Assembly: GCA_964584315.1 (NCBI GenBank)
Contig: CAZOZO010000009.1
Location: forward strand, 1-64,000
Source of the DNA: CAXXOK01 sp964584315
GTDB lineage: Bacteria; Bacillota; Clostridia; Christensenellales; Aristaeellaceae
DNA: 64,000 nt
Reading direction: 5' to 3'
How positions within the stretch are numbered: the stretch's first letter is position 1; every line of letters starts with the position of its first letter. The notes under the pieces were generated by a model that saw only the letters and a program-made list of their open reading frames with translations, ran no database searches and was not told the origin of the DNA. Shown piece after piece: positions 26,531 through 34,560 of the stretch. The position numbers and the translations under genes were made by a program.

Positions 26531-26857
26531 GATAGTGCGTGGGTATGCAATGGAGGGAAACGGGATGTAGCGAGGGAATGGGCGAACCGATCCGGCACAG
26601 GACAGGGGGCTGCGCGTACCGCTGTGGTGTGAGGGTGCCGGGGGTTCTCCGTCTGGCACGGGCGGACATGCGGCGGCATGAAGTGGAGGCTGGCAGGGGA
26701 AAGGCAAGGGTGTGGCCGGGGCGTGCGGGGCATGGTATGCGGTTACCCTTGCGGTGCATGCTGCCGGGTTGCCCATCAGGCGCAGGCGGATGCGACCCCC
26801 GCCCCAACCGCAGCGCAGGCGCGGTACACTTTTCAGCGTGCGCGGCGGCCCGCGATG

Positions 26858-26866
26858 TGCTATAAT
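26858..26866 (+). promoter_or_regulatory. Extended -10 promoter of the Nramp gene
   Basis: TGC immediately followed by a consensus TATAAT. The -35 region is poor. Its position excludes an in-frame ATG overlapping the -10. Confidence 0.65.
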
Positions 26867-26926
26867 CCATGCATCACGATACCGCGCGGGCAGCCCCATT
26901 ACGCGACAGAAAAGGTGCGGTGCCAT

Positions 26927-28171
26927 TTGAAACTGCCACATTTCAAAACCCATCCGGGCAGCAAGATCGCCAGTTTTCTCAAATACGTGGGGCCGGGCCT
27001 GCTCATCACGGTCGGGTTTATCGACCCGGGCAACTGGGCGTCCAACATTGCCGCGGGCTCGCAGTACGGCTACACGCTGCTGTGGATGGTCACGCTGTCC
27101 ACCGTCATGCTGATCCTGTTGCAGCACAACGCGGCGCACCTTGGCATCGTGACGGGCAAGTGCCTGTCGGAAGCCGCGACGGAGTACATGCGGCCCTGGC
27201 TGAAAAACACCGTGCTGCTGACCGCTATGGGCGCGTCCGTATCCACCGCGCTGGCGGAGATCCTGGGCGCGGCCATCGCCCTGAACATGCTGTTTCACCT
27301 GCCGCTCAAGATCGGCGCGCTGCTGGTGCTGGCGGTGGTGCTGGCGCTGCAGTTTACCAACTCCTACCGCAAGATCGAGAAGATCATCATCGGGTTCGTA
27401 TCGCTCATCGGGCTGTCGTTCCTGTTTGAGATCTGCATCATCCACACCGATTGGGGCGCGGCGGCGGCCGGTTGGGTGACCCCTGCGTTCCCCAAAGGCT
27501 CGATGGTCGTGATCATGAGCGTGCTGGGCGCGGTGGTCATGCCGCACAACCTGTTTCTGCACTCCGAGATCATCCAGAGCCGCCAGTGGAACCTGCAGGA
27601 TGAAAAGGTGATCCGCCAGCAGCTGAAGTTCGAGTTTGCGGACACGCTGTTTTCGATGGTCATCGGCTGGGCCATCAACAGCGCGATGATCCTGATGGCC
27701 GCCGCGACCTTTTTTGCCAGCGGCACCGTGGTGACCGACCTGGCGCAGGCCGAGGCGATGCTGACCCCGCTGCTGGGCAATGCCGCCAGCCTGGTGTTTG
27801 CCCTCGCCCTGCTGTTTGCGGGACTGTCCTCCAGCATCACGGCGGGCATGGCGGGCGGCAGCATTTTCGCGGGCATCTTCGCGGAGCCCTACAACATTGC
27901 GGACAGCCACTCCAAGGCGGGCGTGCTGTTTACCATGTTGCCCGCCACGCTGATCATCTTCCTGATCGCCTCGCCGTTTGACGGGCTGGTCTACTCCCAA
28001 ATGCTGCTGAGCGTGCAGCTGCCCATCACGATCTTCACGCTCATTTACCTGACGTCCTCCAAAAAGGTGATGGGCAAGTACGCCAACACCCCGCTTGGCA
28101 AAGTGCTGCTGTGGGGCATTGGCCTGATCGTGACGTTTTTGAACGTGGCGCTGCTGGTGAGCTATCTGTAA
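26927..28171 (+). CDS. Nramp-family divalent metal transporter
   Basis: The protein is 414 aa with about 11 membrane helices. The metal-site motifs are present: DPGN in the first helix (GFIDPGNW) and MPH in the sixth (AVVMPHNLFLHS). It should import Mn2+ or Fe2+ with protons, as in MntH; metal choice is not visible. I selected the TTG at 26927, which follows AAAAGG and lies about 55 bases after the transcription start expected from the TATAAT at 26861. Earlier ATG codons in frame fall in or before the promoter. A strong hairpin follows the stop. Confidence 0.9.
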   Translation: MKLPHFKTHPGSKIASFLKYVGPGLLITVGFIDPGNWASNIAAGSQYGYTLLWMVTLSTVMLILLQHNAAHLGIVTGKCLSEAATEYMRPWLKNTVLLTAMGASVSTALAEILGAAIALNMLFHLPLKIGALLVLAVVLALQFTNSYRKIEKIIIGFVSLIGLSFLFEICIIHTDWGAAAAGWVTPAFPKGSMVVIMSVLGAVVMPHNLFLHSEIIQSRQWNLQDEKVIRQQLKFEFADTLFSMVIGWAINSAMILMAAATFFASGTVVTDLAQAEAMLTPLLGNAASLVFALALLFAGLSSSITAGMAGGSIFAGIFAEPYNIADSHSKAGVLFTMLPATLIIFLIASPFDGLVYSQMLLSVQLPITIFTLIYLTSSKKVMGKYANTPLGKVLLWGIGLIVTFLNVALLVSYL

Positions 28172-28191
28172 AGAGGCAATTGACGATAGGA

Positions 28192-28227
28192 CGCAAACGC
28201 CCCGCCGAGCAGGCGGGGTGTTTGCGG
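28192..28227 (+). terminator. Terminator of the Nramp gene
   Basis: CGCAAACGCCCCGCC pairs with GGCGGGGTGTTTGCG (one G.T pair) around a 5-base loop. Confidence 0.8.
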
Positions 28228-28284
28228 TGGGGGTTGGTGTCAAAATGGCTCTTGCCGGGTAAAAGACAAACACGCCGTGACAAG

Positions 28285-28324
28285 AAAGGAACCCCGCAAG
28301 CCTTACGCCTTGCGGGGTTCCTTT
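28285..28324 (-). terminator. Terminator of tRNA-Thr
   Basis: A perfect 16-bp stem (28285-28300 with 28309-28324) ends in TTTC on the minus strand and begins one base after the encoded CCA of the tRNA. Confidence 0.85.
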
Positions 28325-28400
28325 TGGAGCTGATGACCAGAATCGAACTGGTGACCTCATCCTTACCAAGGATGTGCTCTACCGGCTGAGCTACATCAGC
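28325..28400 (-). tRNA. tRNA-Thr (anticodon GGT)
   Basis: A 76-base cloverleaf including an encoded CCA. The acceptor stem GCTGATG pairs with CATCAGC; the D arm has GCTCAGCCGGTAGAGC, the anticodon arm CATCC-TTGGTAA-GGATG, and the T arm contains GTTCGATTC. The anticodon GGT reads ACC/ACU threonine codons. This is the cognate tRNA for the T-box leader of thrS in the same window. It is transcribed alone from its own promoter. Confidence 0.97.
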
Positions 28401-28423
28401 ATCGTAATTTGGGCAACGACGAT

Positions 28424-28452
28424 ATGATACACGAACGCGGGGCAAAATGCAA
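28424..28452 (-). promoter_or_regulatory. Promoter of tRNA-Thr
   Basis: Minus strand TTGCAT (28452-28447), 17 bases, TATCAT (28429-28424), 24 bases before the tRNA 5' end. The remainder of 28453-28689 shows no feature. Confidence 0.75.
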
Positions 28453-28689
28453 TAGCAATTCTCAAATTTTAGGGAGAAAATGAGGTGATGCGGGGCTTTG
28501 CGAAGCGGGCGTTCCTAAGCATGGCTCCGCAAGACCATGATGGAGCATATCTTTTCTGCGCGGGGGCGCCATTCGGCAGGGTACGGTTCGCGGCCTGCGC
28601 GCATGTGGCTGATCCGGTGCGGCCTGCCGTGTCGGCTTGCTTAGTGCCTGTTTGTCTCGCTCCCGTCCCGGGGCCCTGCATGCACTGAG

Positions 28690-29469
28690 CTACCGAAGCA
28701 GCTCCGCCAGCGACATTCCCGTTACGCGACCATCCTCGCCCAGCACCTCGCAGGGGAGCCGCACGGGGGCCAGCTTGCCGGATGCCAGCTGCTCCACGGG
28801 CGCGATCAGCCCGATGGGCGCCCTGCCGCGCACGCGGGCGGCAAAGTCCAGCTCGTTAGCAAGGGGGGCTTCAAACGATATGCCGGACATCGTAGGCCAG
28901 GGCAGGTAGTGGATGTCGCTGCCCGCCAGCATCGATAGGCCCAGGTTTTTGGCGTAGCGGTAGGCCTGCACGTTCACCCCCATGGGGTTGGCGGCGTTGA
29001 AAACCTCCACGCCGTCCACGCCGGCGGTATTGAGATGGATGCGCCGGATGTAGCTGCGGTCGCGGAAAGGATGCGCCTGCACCACGCAGCCGCCCGCCCG
29101 CGATACCGCGGCGTACTGCTCCGCGCGCAACCAGCCCTTGACCTCCGGGTGGTCCAGCAGCCATGCCTTGTCCAAGCCGTACACAAGGTATTCGTCGCCG
29201 TCGTAGGCCTGCTCCCACCCGAACAGCACTTGAAACCCGCGGCGCTGGCCTTCGGCCCACGCGGCCTCATAGCCCGCGCAGAAGGCGTGCACCTGCTCGC
29301 GCCAAGGCAACCGCTGGCTTACCGCCGTGTTGCCGCCAAAAAAATGGTCGGTCACGAAAATGCCGTGGTACCCCAGGTCCTGATAGTATGGGATATACTC
29401 GTGCGCGGCGGTCACGCCGCAGGCGCTGGACTGGCTGGTGTGCAGGTGGGTCTCGTAGCGGTATGGCAT
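28690..29469 (-). CDS. PHP-domain phosphoesterase
   Basis: The protein is 259 aa. The PHP metal motifs are HLHTS at residues 8-12, TDHF near 40, QAHPF in the middle and GSDIH near 200. PHP domains are metal-dependent phosphoesterases; related single-domain proteins include histidinol phosphatases and 5'-3' nucleosidases. The substrate is unknown. The ATG at 29469 follows AAAGGA. The same frame stays open for another kilobase upstream, but that part lies antisense-phase within the neighbouring transglutaminase gene and has no ribosome binding site. Confidence 0.85.
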   Translation of the reverse strand: MPYRYETHLHTSQSSACGVTAAHEYIPYYQDLGYHGIFVTDHFFGGNTAVSQRLPWREQVHAFCAGYEAAWAEGQRRGFQVLFGWEQAYDGDEYLVYGLDKAWLLDHPEVKGWLRAEQYAAVSRAGGCVVQAHPFRDRSYIRRIHLNTAGVDGVEVFNAANPMGVNVQAYRYAKNLGLSMLAGSDIHYLPWPTMSGISFEAPLANELDFAARVRGRAPIGLIAPVEQLASGKLAPVRLPCEVLGEDGRVTGMSLAELLR

Positions 29470-29749
29470 GGCGCAAGTCCTTTCGCGGGGCGGAGGGGAA
29501 GTGGTGGCTGTCGAAGGGGCGGCCCGCGTCGGGCGGCGTGCACAGCGGGAGACCCCGGATGCGCGGCCTGCTCGCCTCTGATGGGGAGATACCCCCGCCG
29601 CGCACGGGTGAACCACCCATTGCGGCGCCGCCCAGGCGCTGTGGAGCTCACCCGGCGCATGAAACAGCGCCAAGGGCTTAGTGGCCACGAGAACCGGGCG
29701 GCATGCGGTCGGTATCCTGCTTGAGTTCGTTATTTTGTGGGTTGCGGCG

Positions 29750-32686
29750 TTATTTTCGCGGCTTGCCCGGCCCGTGCGGGTCTGCGCCGTGCTTGCGGTC
29801 TGCGCCGCGCAGGGCGTGTGCATCCTGCTGCGGCCTGCGCGGCTCCTGCGCCTGTGCGGGCTTATGCTGCGGCTGCGTACTGCGCGCGTCCGGCTGGGGC
29901 CTGAGGGGCGGCGTGGTAGCATGCGCCGCGCCTGCTGCCTGCGCGGGGCTGCGCGGCGGTTGCGCGCCGTTCGCCCCCTGCGCTGCGCTATGGTGGGGCT
30001 GTGCGCCGCCGGTTCCCTGCGCTGGGCGGGGCGATGGCGTGCCGCTTGCGATCTGCGCGGGGCGGGGCGGCTGCGCACTGCCTGCGCCCTGCGCGGGGCC
30101 GCGGGTTGCTTGCACAGGGGCGGGTCTGCCGTTTGGCGTATCCTGCATCGCTTTGCCGTTATGCTGCGATGCCTTGTCGCCGCTTTGCGCGGGCTTGCCG
30201 TTACCCTGCGTCGCCTTGCCATTGCCCTGCGCGGCATGGTTGCCGCCTGTCGCGGCTTTTTCCACGGGGGGTGGCGGCGCGTGCGGCGCGGTTTGCGGGC
30301 TGCCGTTCCCCTTGGGGGCGGGCGAGCCGCTTTGGCCTGCGGCGGCGGGGTTGCGGCTGTAGGCAGCCGGGTTTGCCTTGCCCTTGGGCTTGGGCGGGCT
30401 AAAGGTGGGGCCCTGCGGCGGCTTGTCGTGCGGGGCGGGTGTATCCATCCCGCGGTAGAAGCGCGGGTCAAACGCTGCCGCCAGCAGGAAGCGCAGCCTG
30501 CGCAGCAGGTGCGAGCCCTTGAAAACGAGGCGGTAGGTATCGCGCGCGCGGGTCACATGCTCCTGCGTAAGCTCCATGCGGCTGTAGTTGCTCAGCGCCA
30601 GCAGCCGCCACAGCGGGGCGATGGGCGTGGGGAACACGCGCACGCTGTCTACCCTGCGAGCGAAGGCCAGCGGCGTCTCGCCGTTTTGCGGCGCGCGGCG
30701 CGCGTATTGCAGCAGGCGCTGCACTGCCGCGCCATAGATGAAGATCTTCGCCTGCTGGGTGGGTTGCCGCCTTGCCATGTGCTCCGGCGAGCGGGAGGCG
30801 ATGCGCGCGGTCAACGCAGCCACGGCCAGCGCCAGTGCGATCCACAGCCACGGGATGTCCGGCGGGGCGTCGGGCTCGGTATCAGGGGTCTGATCCTCCG
30901 GGGGCTGATCCGGCTCCTCGCTGGGCTGGGGCTCGGGCGTGGGCTCGTCGGGCGGGGTATCAGGGTTGGGGCTGGGCGTGGGCTGGTCCTCCGGCGATGG
31001 CGAGGGCGAGGGGCTGGGCTCATCCTGCGGGGGATTGTTGGCGTTTGACTGCTGGATGGGCGTGGGGTCGAACGGCACCCAGCCGAAGCCCTCGAAGTAG
31101 ACCTCCGTCCAGGCATGCGCGTCCTTGCCGGTCACGTAGGCGAAGCCGTCCGCCTCCGGCATGGCCAGAAAGCCCTCCACGTAGCGCGAGGGCAGGCCCG
31201 CCATGCGGCACATCACCGTCATGGCGGCGGCGTAGTAGGTGCAGTAGCCCTCCTTGCCCACATAGAGGAAGTAGGTCACAAAATCCTTGTTGTCGGGCGG
31301 GGTATCGGGGGTCAGGGTGTAGCGGTAGTACTTTTGCAGGTGGCGCATGATGGCCAGCGCCTTGCCGTAAGGGGTGGTCTCCCCGCGCACGATGTTGGCC
31401 ACGTCGTCGTACACCTTTTTTTCAAGGTGGCTGGGCAGCGGGGTATAGGCGGCGGTGATGGCCTGAAAACTGTCGTCGGTCTTGGCGGCGGCGTTCACCA
31501 GCGCGTCCAGCCCCGCCTGCCCGCCCTCCACGATGGGCGCATACACAGTGTAGCGGTCGTCGCGCTTCAGGTCGCGGGTGATGAACAGCTCACTGGCGTC
31601 GTTGAAGTAGGGCACCATATCGCCCGTCATGTTCAGGCTGCGCAAAAACAGCGGCGTAAACACCGTGGAGGCTGCGCTGTTTTGCATCTGCACGCTCACG
31701 GCCTTCTCGTCCAGCAGGTGGCTGGCCTTGCGGATGGCCTCGCCGGGCAGCAGCTCCGTAAAGGCGCGATGGCGCTGCGCCTGCCAGCGGGGGTTGATGT
31801 ACAGGTAGCGCCGCGCGCTGGAGGTGTCGATAAAGCTGCGGCCGGTGTAGCTGTCCTTGACCACGGCGCGCAGCAGCGTCTTTTGGCTGGTTTTGACCGT
31901 CATGACCGGAAACTCGCTGGGCTCGGCTTCGCCGCCCAGTTGGTTGTTGCCCAGGGGGTAGTAGCCATACGTGCCCAGCGTGAACACATTGCGCGGCTCG
32001 GTAAAAAACAGATAGTCGCTGATCATCTGCTTGAGGCTGCGCGCCGCGCTGGCCAGCGGCTCCACCGTGAGCCTGCCCGCGGGCAGAATCAGGAACGCCA
32101 GCAGCACCGCCACCACGGCCATGGGCAGCACATGCAAAATGTTGATCTTCTCATGCGCGGCCTGCGACATCTGAAGCAGCAGCGCCACCAGCGCGGGCGC
32201 GGCATACCAGAACAGGTTCGCCTTGCCTAGGCTCCACAGGCCGAACAGCATCAGCACCACGATGATGGCCGCGGGCAGGAAGCCCACCCCGCGCTTGGCA
32301 AACACATAGCTCATGACCGCCGTGAAGCAAACGATCAGCCCCGCGACATGGCCGCCGAACAGCGGCAGCGCCACCGCGTAGCCGCTGAAGTACAGGGCCA
32401 GCGCCTTGGCGCCCTCCAGCCAGCCGCCCAGCACGCCCATGCCGGGCAAAAAAAACTGCACCAGCAGGAACACCGCCAGCGCCGCCCACAGGATGCGGCG
32501 CGACTGGCGCGTGGCGTTCAGCACCGTGAGGGCGACCAGCACGACCGTGCCCAAAATGAGCGAAAGCGGCAGCTGCGCCCCCAGATCCATCGCCAAAAGC
32601 AGCGGCAGCGTAACGCCTACCGTCAGCAGGAAGGCCACGCCAAGGCGGCTGAGCGGCTCCTTTTGCAAAAATGCCAGCTTACGCAT
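29750..32686 (-). CDS. Membrane transglutaminase-like protein with long disordered cytoplasmic tail
   Basis: The protein is 978 aa. About 8 N-terminal membrane helices (1-215) precede an extracytoplasmic region carrying a transglutaminase-like domain with Cys482 (GYCTYYAAAM), His524 (DAHAWTEVYFEG) and Asp540 (WVPFDPTP). A Pro/Glu/Ser-rich stretch, another membrane helix (about 615-635), a short helical DUF4129-like segment and finally about 230 residues of Pro/Ala/Gln/Gly low-complexity sequence follow. With the MoxR and DUF58 genes upstream this is the classic MoxR-DUF58-transglutaminase arrangement; function is generally unknown. GGAGGG precedes ATG 32686. The tail is far longer than usual, and the gene is separated from DUF58 by 689 bp of repeats. 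Confidence 0.85.
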   Translation of the reverse strand: MRKLAFLQKEPLSRLGVAFLLTVGVTLPLLLAMDLGAQLPLSLILGTVVLVALTVLNATRQSRRILWAALAVFLLVQFFLPGMGVLGGWLEGAKALALYFSGYAVALPLFGGHVAGLIVCFTAVMSYVFAKRGVGFLPAAIIVVLMLFGLWSLGKANLFWYAAPALVALLLQMSQAAHEKINILHVLPMAVVAVLLAFLILPAGRLTVEPLASAARSLKQMISDYLFFTEPRNVFTLGTYGYYPLGNNQLGGEAEPSEFPVMTVKTSQKTLLRAVVKDSYTGRSFIDTSSARRYLYINPRWQAQRHRAFTELLPGEAIRKASHLLDEKAVSVQMQNSAASTVFTPLFLRSLNMTGDMVPYFNDASELFITRDLKRDDRYTVYAPIVEGGQAGLDALVNAAAKTDDSFQAITAAYTPLPSHLEKKVYDDVANIVRGETTPYGKALAIMRHLQKYYRYTLTPDTPPDNKDFVTYFLYVGKEGYCTYYAAAMTVMCRMAGLPSRYVEGFLAMPEADGFAYVTGKDAHAWTEVYFEGFGWVPFDPTPIQQSNANNPPQDEPSPSPSPSPEDQPTPSPNPDTPPDEPTPEPQPSEEPDQPPEDQTPDTEPDAPPDIPWLWIALALAVAALTARIASRSPEHMARRQPTQQAKIFIYGAAVQRLLQYARRAPQNGETPLAFARRVDSVRVFPTPIAPLWRLLALSNYSRMELTQEHVTRARDTYRLVFKGSHLLRRLRFLLAAAFDPRFYRGMDTPAPHDKPPQGPTFSPPKPKGKANPAAYSRNPAAAGQSGSPAPKGNGSPQTAPHAPPPPVEKAATGGNHAAQGNGKATQGNGKPAQSGDKASQHNGKAMQDTPNGRPAPVQATRGPAQGAGSAQPPRPAQIASGTPSPRPAQGTGGAQPHHSAAQGANGAQPPRSPAQAAGAAHATTPPLRPQPDARSTQPQHKPAQAQEPRRPQQDAHALRGADRKHGADPHGPGKPRK

Positions 32687-32716
32687 GTATGACCCTCCTG
32701 CGGCGCTGGCACGCCT

Positions 32717-32746
32717 TTGGGAAAGGGATTGCGATCCCCTTCCCAA
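32717..32746. repeat. Dispersed palindrome, family B, copy upstream of the transglutaminase gene
   Basis: TTGGGAAAGGGAT / ATCCCCTTCCCAA around a 4-base loop, with the same A.C mismatch as the copy at 12192-12221. The flank ACGCC and the downstream CCTTCCCCTTTGGG also resemble that copy. Confidence 0.8.
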
Positions 32747-32830
32747 CCTTCCCCTTTGGGATGGTCGGCGTGGCTGCGCGAAATTTGGCAAGATAACAAC
32801 GTCGGCTCTGCGGCGTCGGCTCTGCCTCCT

Positions 32831-32858
32831 TTGGGAGGGGGACTTCGTCCCCCTGTCC
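32831..32858. repeat. Dispersed palindrome, family B, third copy
   Basis: TTGGGAGGGGGAC, TTC loop, GTCCCCCT then TCCC after one inserted base. It is closest to the copy at 52656-52684. Confidence 0.75.
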
Positions 32859-32937
32859 CGTCAGTTTGATCGGCGCGCGGCGCGCTGTCGCGCCCCACGC
32901 TTGTCAAACTTCCCATCTTCGGGTCGCTCGCCGCTTT

Positions 32938-32968
32938 GCGGCGTTGCCCACTGGGCAAACGCTTCCCT
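32938..32968. repeat. 31-bp dispersed repeat, family C, copy 1
   Basis: GCGGCGTTGCCCACTGGGCA followed by AACGCTTCCCT; 30 of 31 bases match 49574-49604. It contains the small hairpin TTGCCC-ACT-GGGCAA. The region 32969-33161 that follows is less GC-rich and holds no gene. Confidence 0.8.
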
Positions 32969-33161
32969 ACGATGCCAACCGCCCCCTGAGGACGGCAGGC
33001 TTGGCTTCATATTTATTGCGGATTCTTATTCGGCCCGCATCATGGCCGCTTCGCGGCTGTTGGAAGCTTGTGGGAACGCTATCCCCAATATCTTCCCTCT
33101 ACTCTGGTCTTGCCTTCGAAAACCAGATCGAACCTCGTCGCTCCCTCGTCCGCGCCCGCAG

Positions 33162-33341
33162 GCGCGGCTGGGGAAAGGTTGGGGAAGGGAACGCCCTTCC
33201 CCAAAGGGAGCGCCAGCGACCGCGCGGCTGGGGAAAGGTTGGGGAGGGGAACGCCCCTCCCCAAAGGGAGCGTCAGCGACCGCGCGGCTGGGGAAAGGTT
33301 GGGGAAGGGAACGCCCTTCCCCAAAGGGAGCGAACGCGACC
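33162..33341. repeat. 60-bp tandem repeat, three copies, each with a family B hairpin
   Basis: Three consecutive 60-bp units start at 33162, 33222 and 33282. Each contains GGGGAAAGG and the perfect 11-bp hairpin TTGGGGAAGGG / CCCTTCCCCAA around AACG. In the middle unit the stem reads TTGGGGAGGGG / CCCCTCCCCAA, a compensatory A-T to G-C change. A fourth partial unit follows at about 33345-33370. The array lies between the stop of the DUF58 gene and the transglutaminase gene. The unit length keeps reading frames open, which creates false ORFs. Confidence 0.9.
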
Positions 33342-33375
33342 GCTCGCCCCTCCCCAAAGCGAGCCTTGGCGAGCG

Positions 33376-34533
33376 TTATCCTTGCGGCGCCACGAAGTTC
33401 ACTTCCACGCCCTGCTGCTGCAGGCGGCCCACCAAGCCTTGCAGCGCGCTGTCCTTGGGGCGGAAGGTAACCAGGTAGAGCCGCACGTTCGGGCCCATGC
33501 GCTTCATGCGGCCGATCAGGTCTACCAGCACGCTGGTCAGGCGCGTGGTCACGATCACCACCGCGCCGGTCTTGCGCAGGTCGTTCATCTGCATCAGGAT
33601 GACGCGCTCAAACTGCTCGCTCTCGTTAAATGTGCAGCGCGCCAGCTCCTCCAGCAGGATCGGCAGGCCCATAGTGCCGTGGTACTCCATCGGCCGGTCG
33701 CCCACCAGCGGCAGGCGCACGGGGTTGTCATGCTTGATCTGCGTGTTCACCACCGAGGCCGCCGTTTCCAGCACCGCGTCCTGCAAATAGCCAACCTTGG
33801 CGGCGTCGATGTCCGGCGGCAGGTAGGGGGGCGAGGTGTCCATCAGCACCAGCGCGTCGGGCAGGGCGGGCTCCTCAAATTGACGGATGATGACCTCGCG
33901 CTTGCGGGCGCTCATCTTCCAGTGGATGCGCTTCAGGGGGTCGCCCGGCTGGTAGCCGCGAAAGTCGCTGGGGCTGCTGGGGTCCTCCATGGCGCGCTTC
34001 ATGGTTTCCACGCCCATGTCGCCCGCCGCGAAGGTGAGCGGCTCCACATCAAAAGGCACGGGCAGCACGAGCAGCTCGTTCCCCGCGCTTTCGGGCTTAT
34101 GCTCCTTTTTAAACAGGCCGAATACATCGCTGACGGTGAAGCTCTCCACACCCGGGAACATCGAGCCCACATGCTCCGCCATGAAACGGTAGGCCACCTT
34201 CTGCGTGCGGCGGCCCAGCTCGGTCAGGTGGATGGTGCCCGCGGGCGTGTTGCTGGTGGCGCGCATGCGCAGGCTCACCGGCGCGATGGGCAGCACGCTT
34301 TTGTGGCTGACCGACACTTCCATGTTCACGCTGTCGCCGCGGTTCACCTTCATGGCGGAGAGGCCGTGCTCCACCTTGACGCTCTTTTCCGCCGTGCGCA
34401 CGCTCACATACGCCAGCGCCCACGCGATGGCGATGATCAGCGATAGAAGCAGGTACATCCGGTTGCCCATGGACAGGGCGCTCAGCAGCAGAAAACCGAA
34501 GCTGACGCCCAAGGTAATCAGGGTGGATTTCAT
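33376..34533 (-). CDS. DUF58-domain protein
   Basis: The protein is 385 aa. Two N-terminal membrane helices (about 5-45) precede a beta-rich region and the DUF58 signature GDPLKRIHWKMSARK (about 200), after which the C-terminal half has a von Willebrand A-like character (LVLMDTSPP). The family always sits with MoxR ATPases and is thought to be a MoxR substrate or partner at the membrane. It starts 27 bases after the moxR stop with AAAGGAC before the ATG. Confidence 0.88.
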   Translation of the reverse strand: MKSTLITLGVSFGFLLLSALSMGNRMYLLLSLIIAIAWALAYVSVRTAEKSVKVEHGLSAMKVNRGDSVNMEVSVSHKSVLPIAPVSLRMRATSNTPAGTIHLTELGRRTQKVAYRFMAEHVGSMFPGVESFTVSDVFGLFKKEHKPESAGNELLVLPVPFDVEPLTFAAGDMGVETMKRAMEDPSSPSDFRGYQPGDPLKRIHWKMSARKREVIIRQFEEPALPDALVLMDTSPPYLPPDIDAAKVGYLQDAVLETAASVVNTQIKHDNPVRLPLVGDRPMEYHGTMGLPILLEELARCTFNESEQFERVILMQMNDLRKTGAVVIVTTRLTSVLVDLIGRMKRMGPNVRLYLVTFRPKDSALQGLVGRLQQQGVEVNFVAPQG

Positions 34534-34560
34534 GGCATCGTCCTTTGTCCCGGCCGGCCG

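Noticed and set aside
29470..30471. N-terminal extension of the PHP protein to 593 residues
   Set aside because: The added part overlaps the low-complexity end of the transglutaminase gene in another frame and is Arg/Pro-rich noise. A good ribosome binding site supports the 259-residue start.
33162..33341. CRISPR array
   Set aside because: The 60-bp units are contiguous with no unique spacers, and no cas genes are present.
32406..34446. Plus-strand open frames through the repeat array (354 and 526 codons)
   Set aside because: They stay open because the tandem unit is 60 bp, a multiple of three. Beyond the array they run antisense to DUF58; no start signals.
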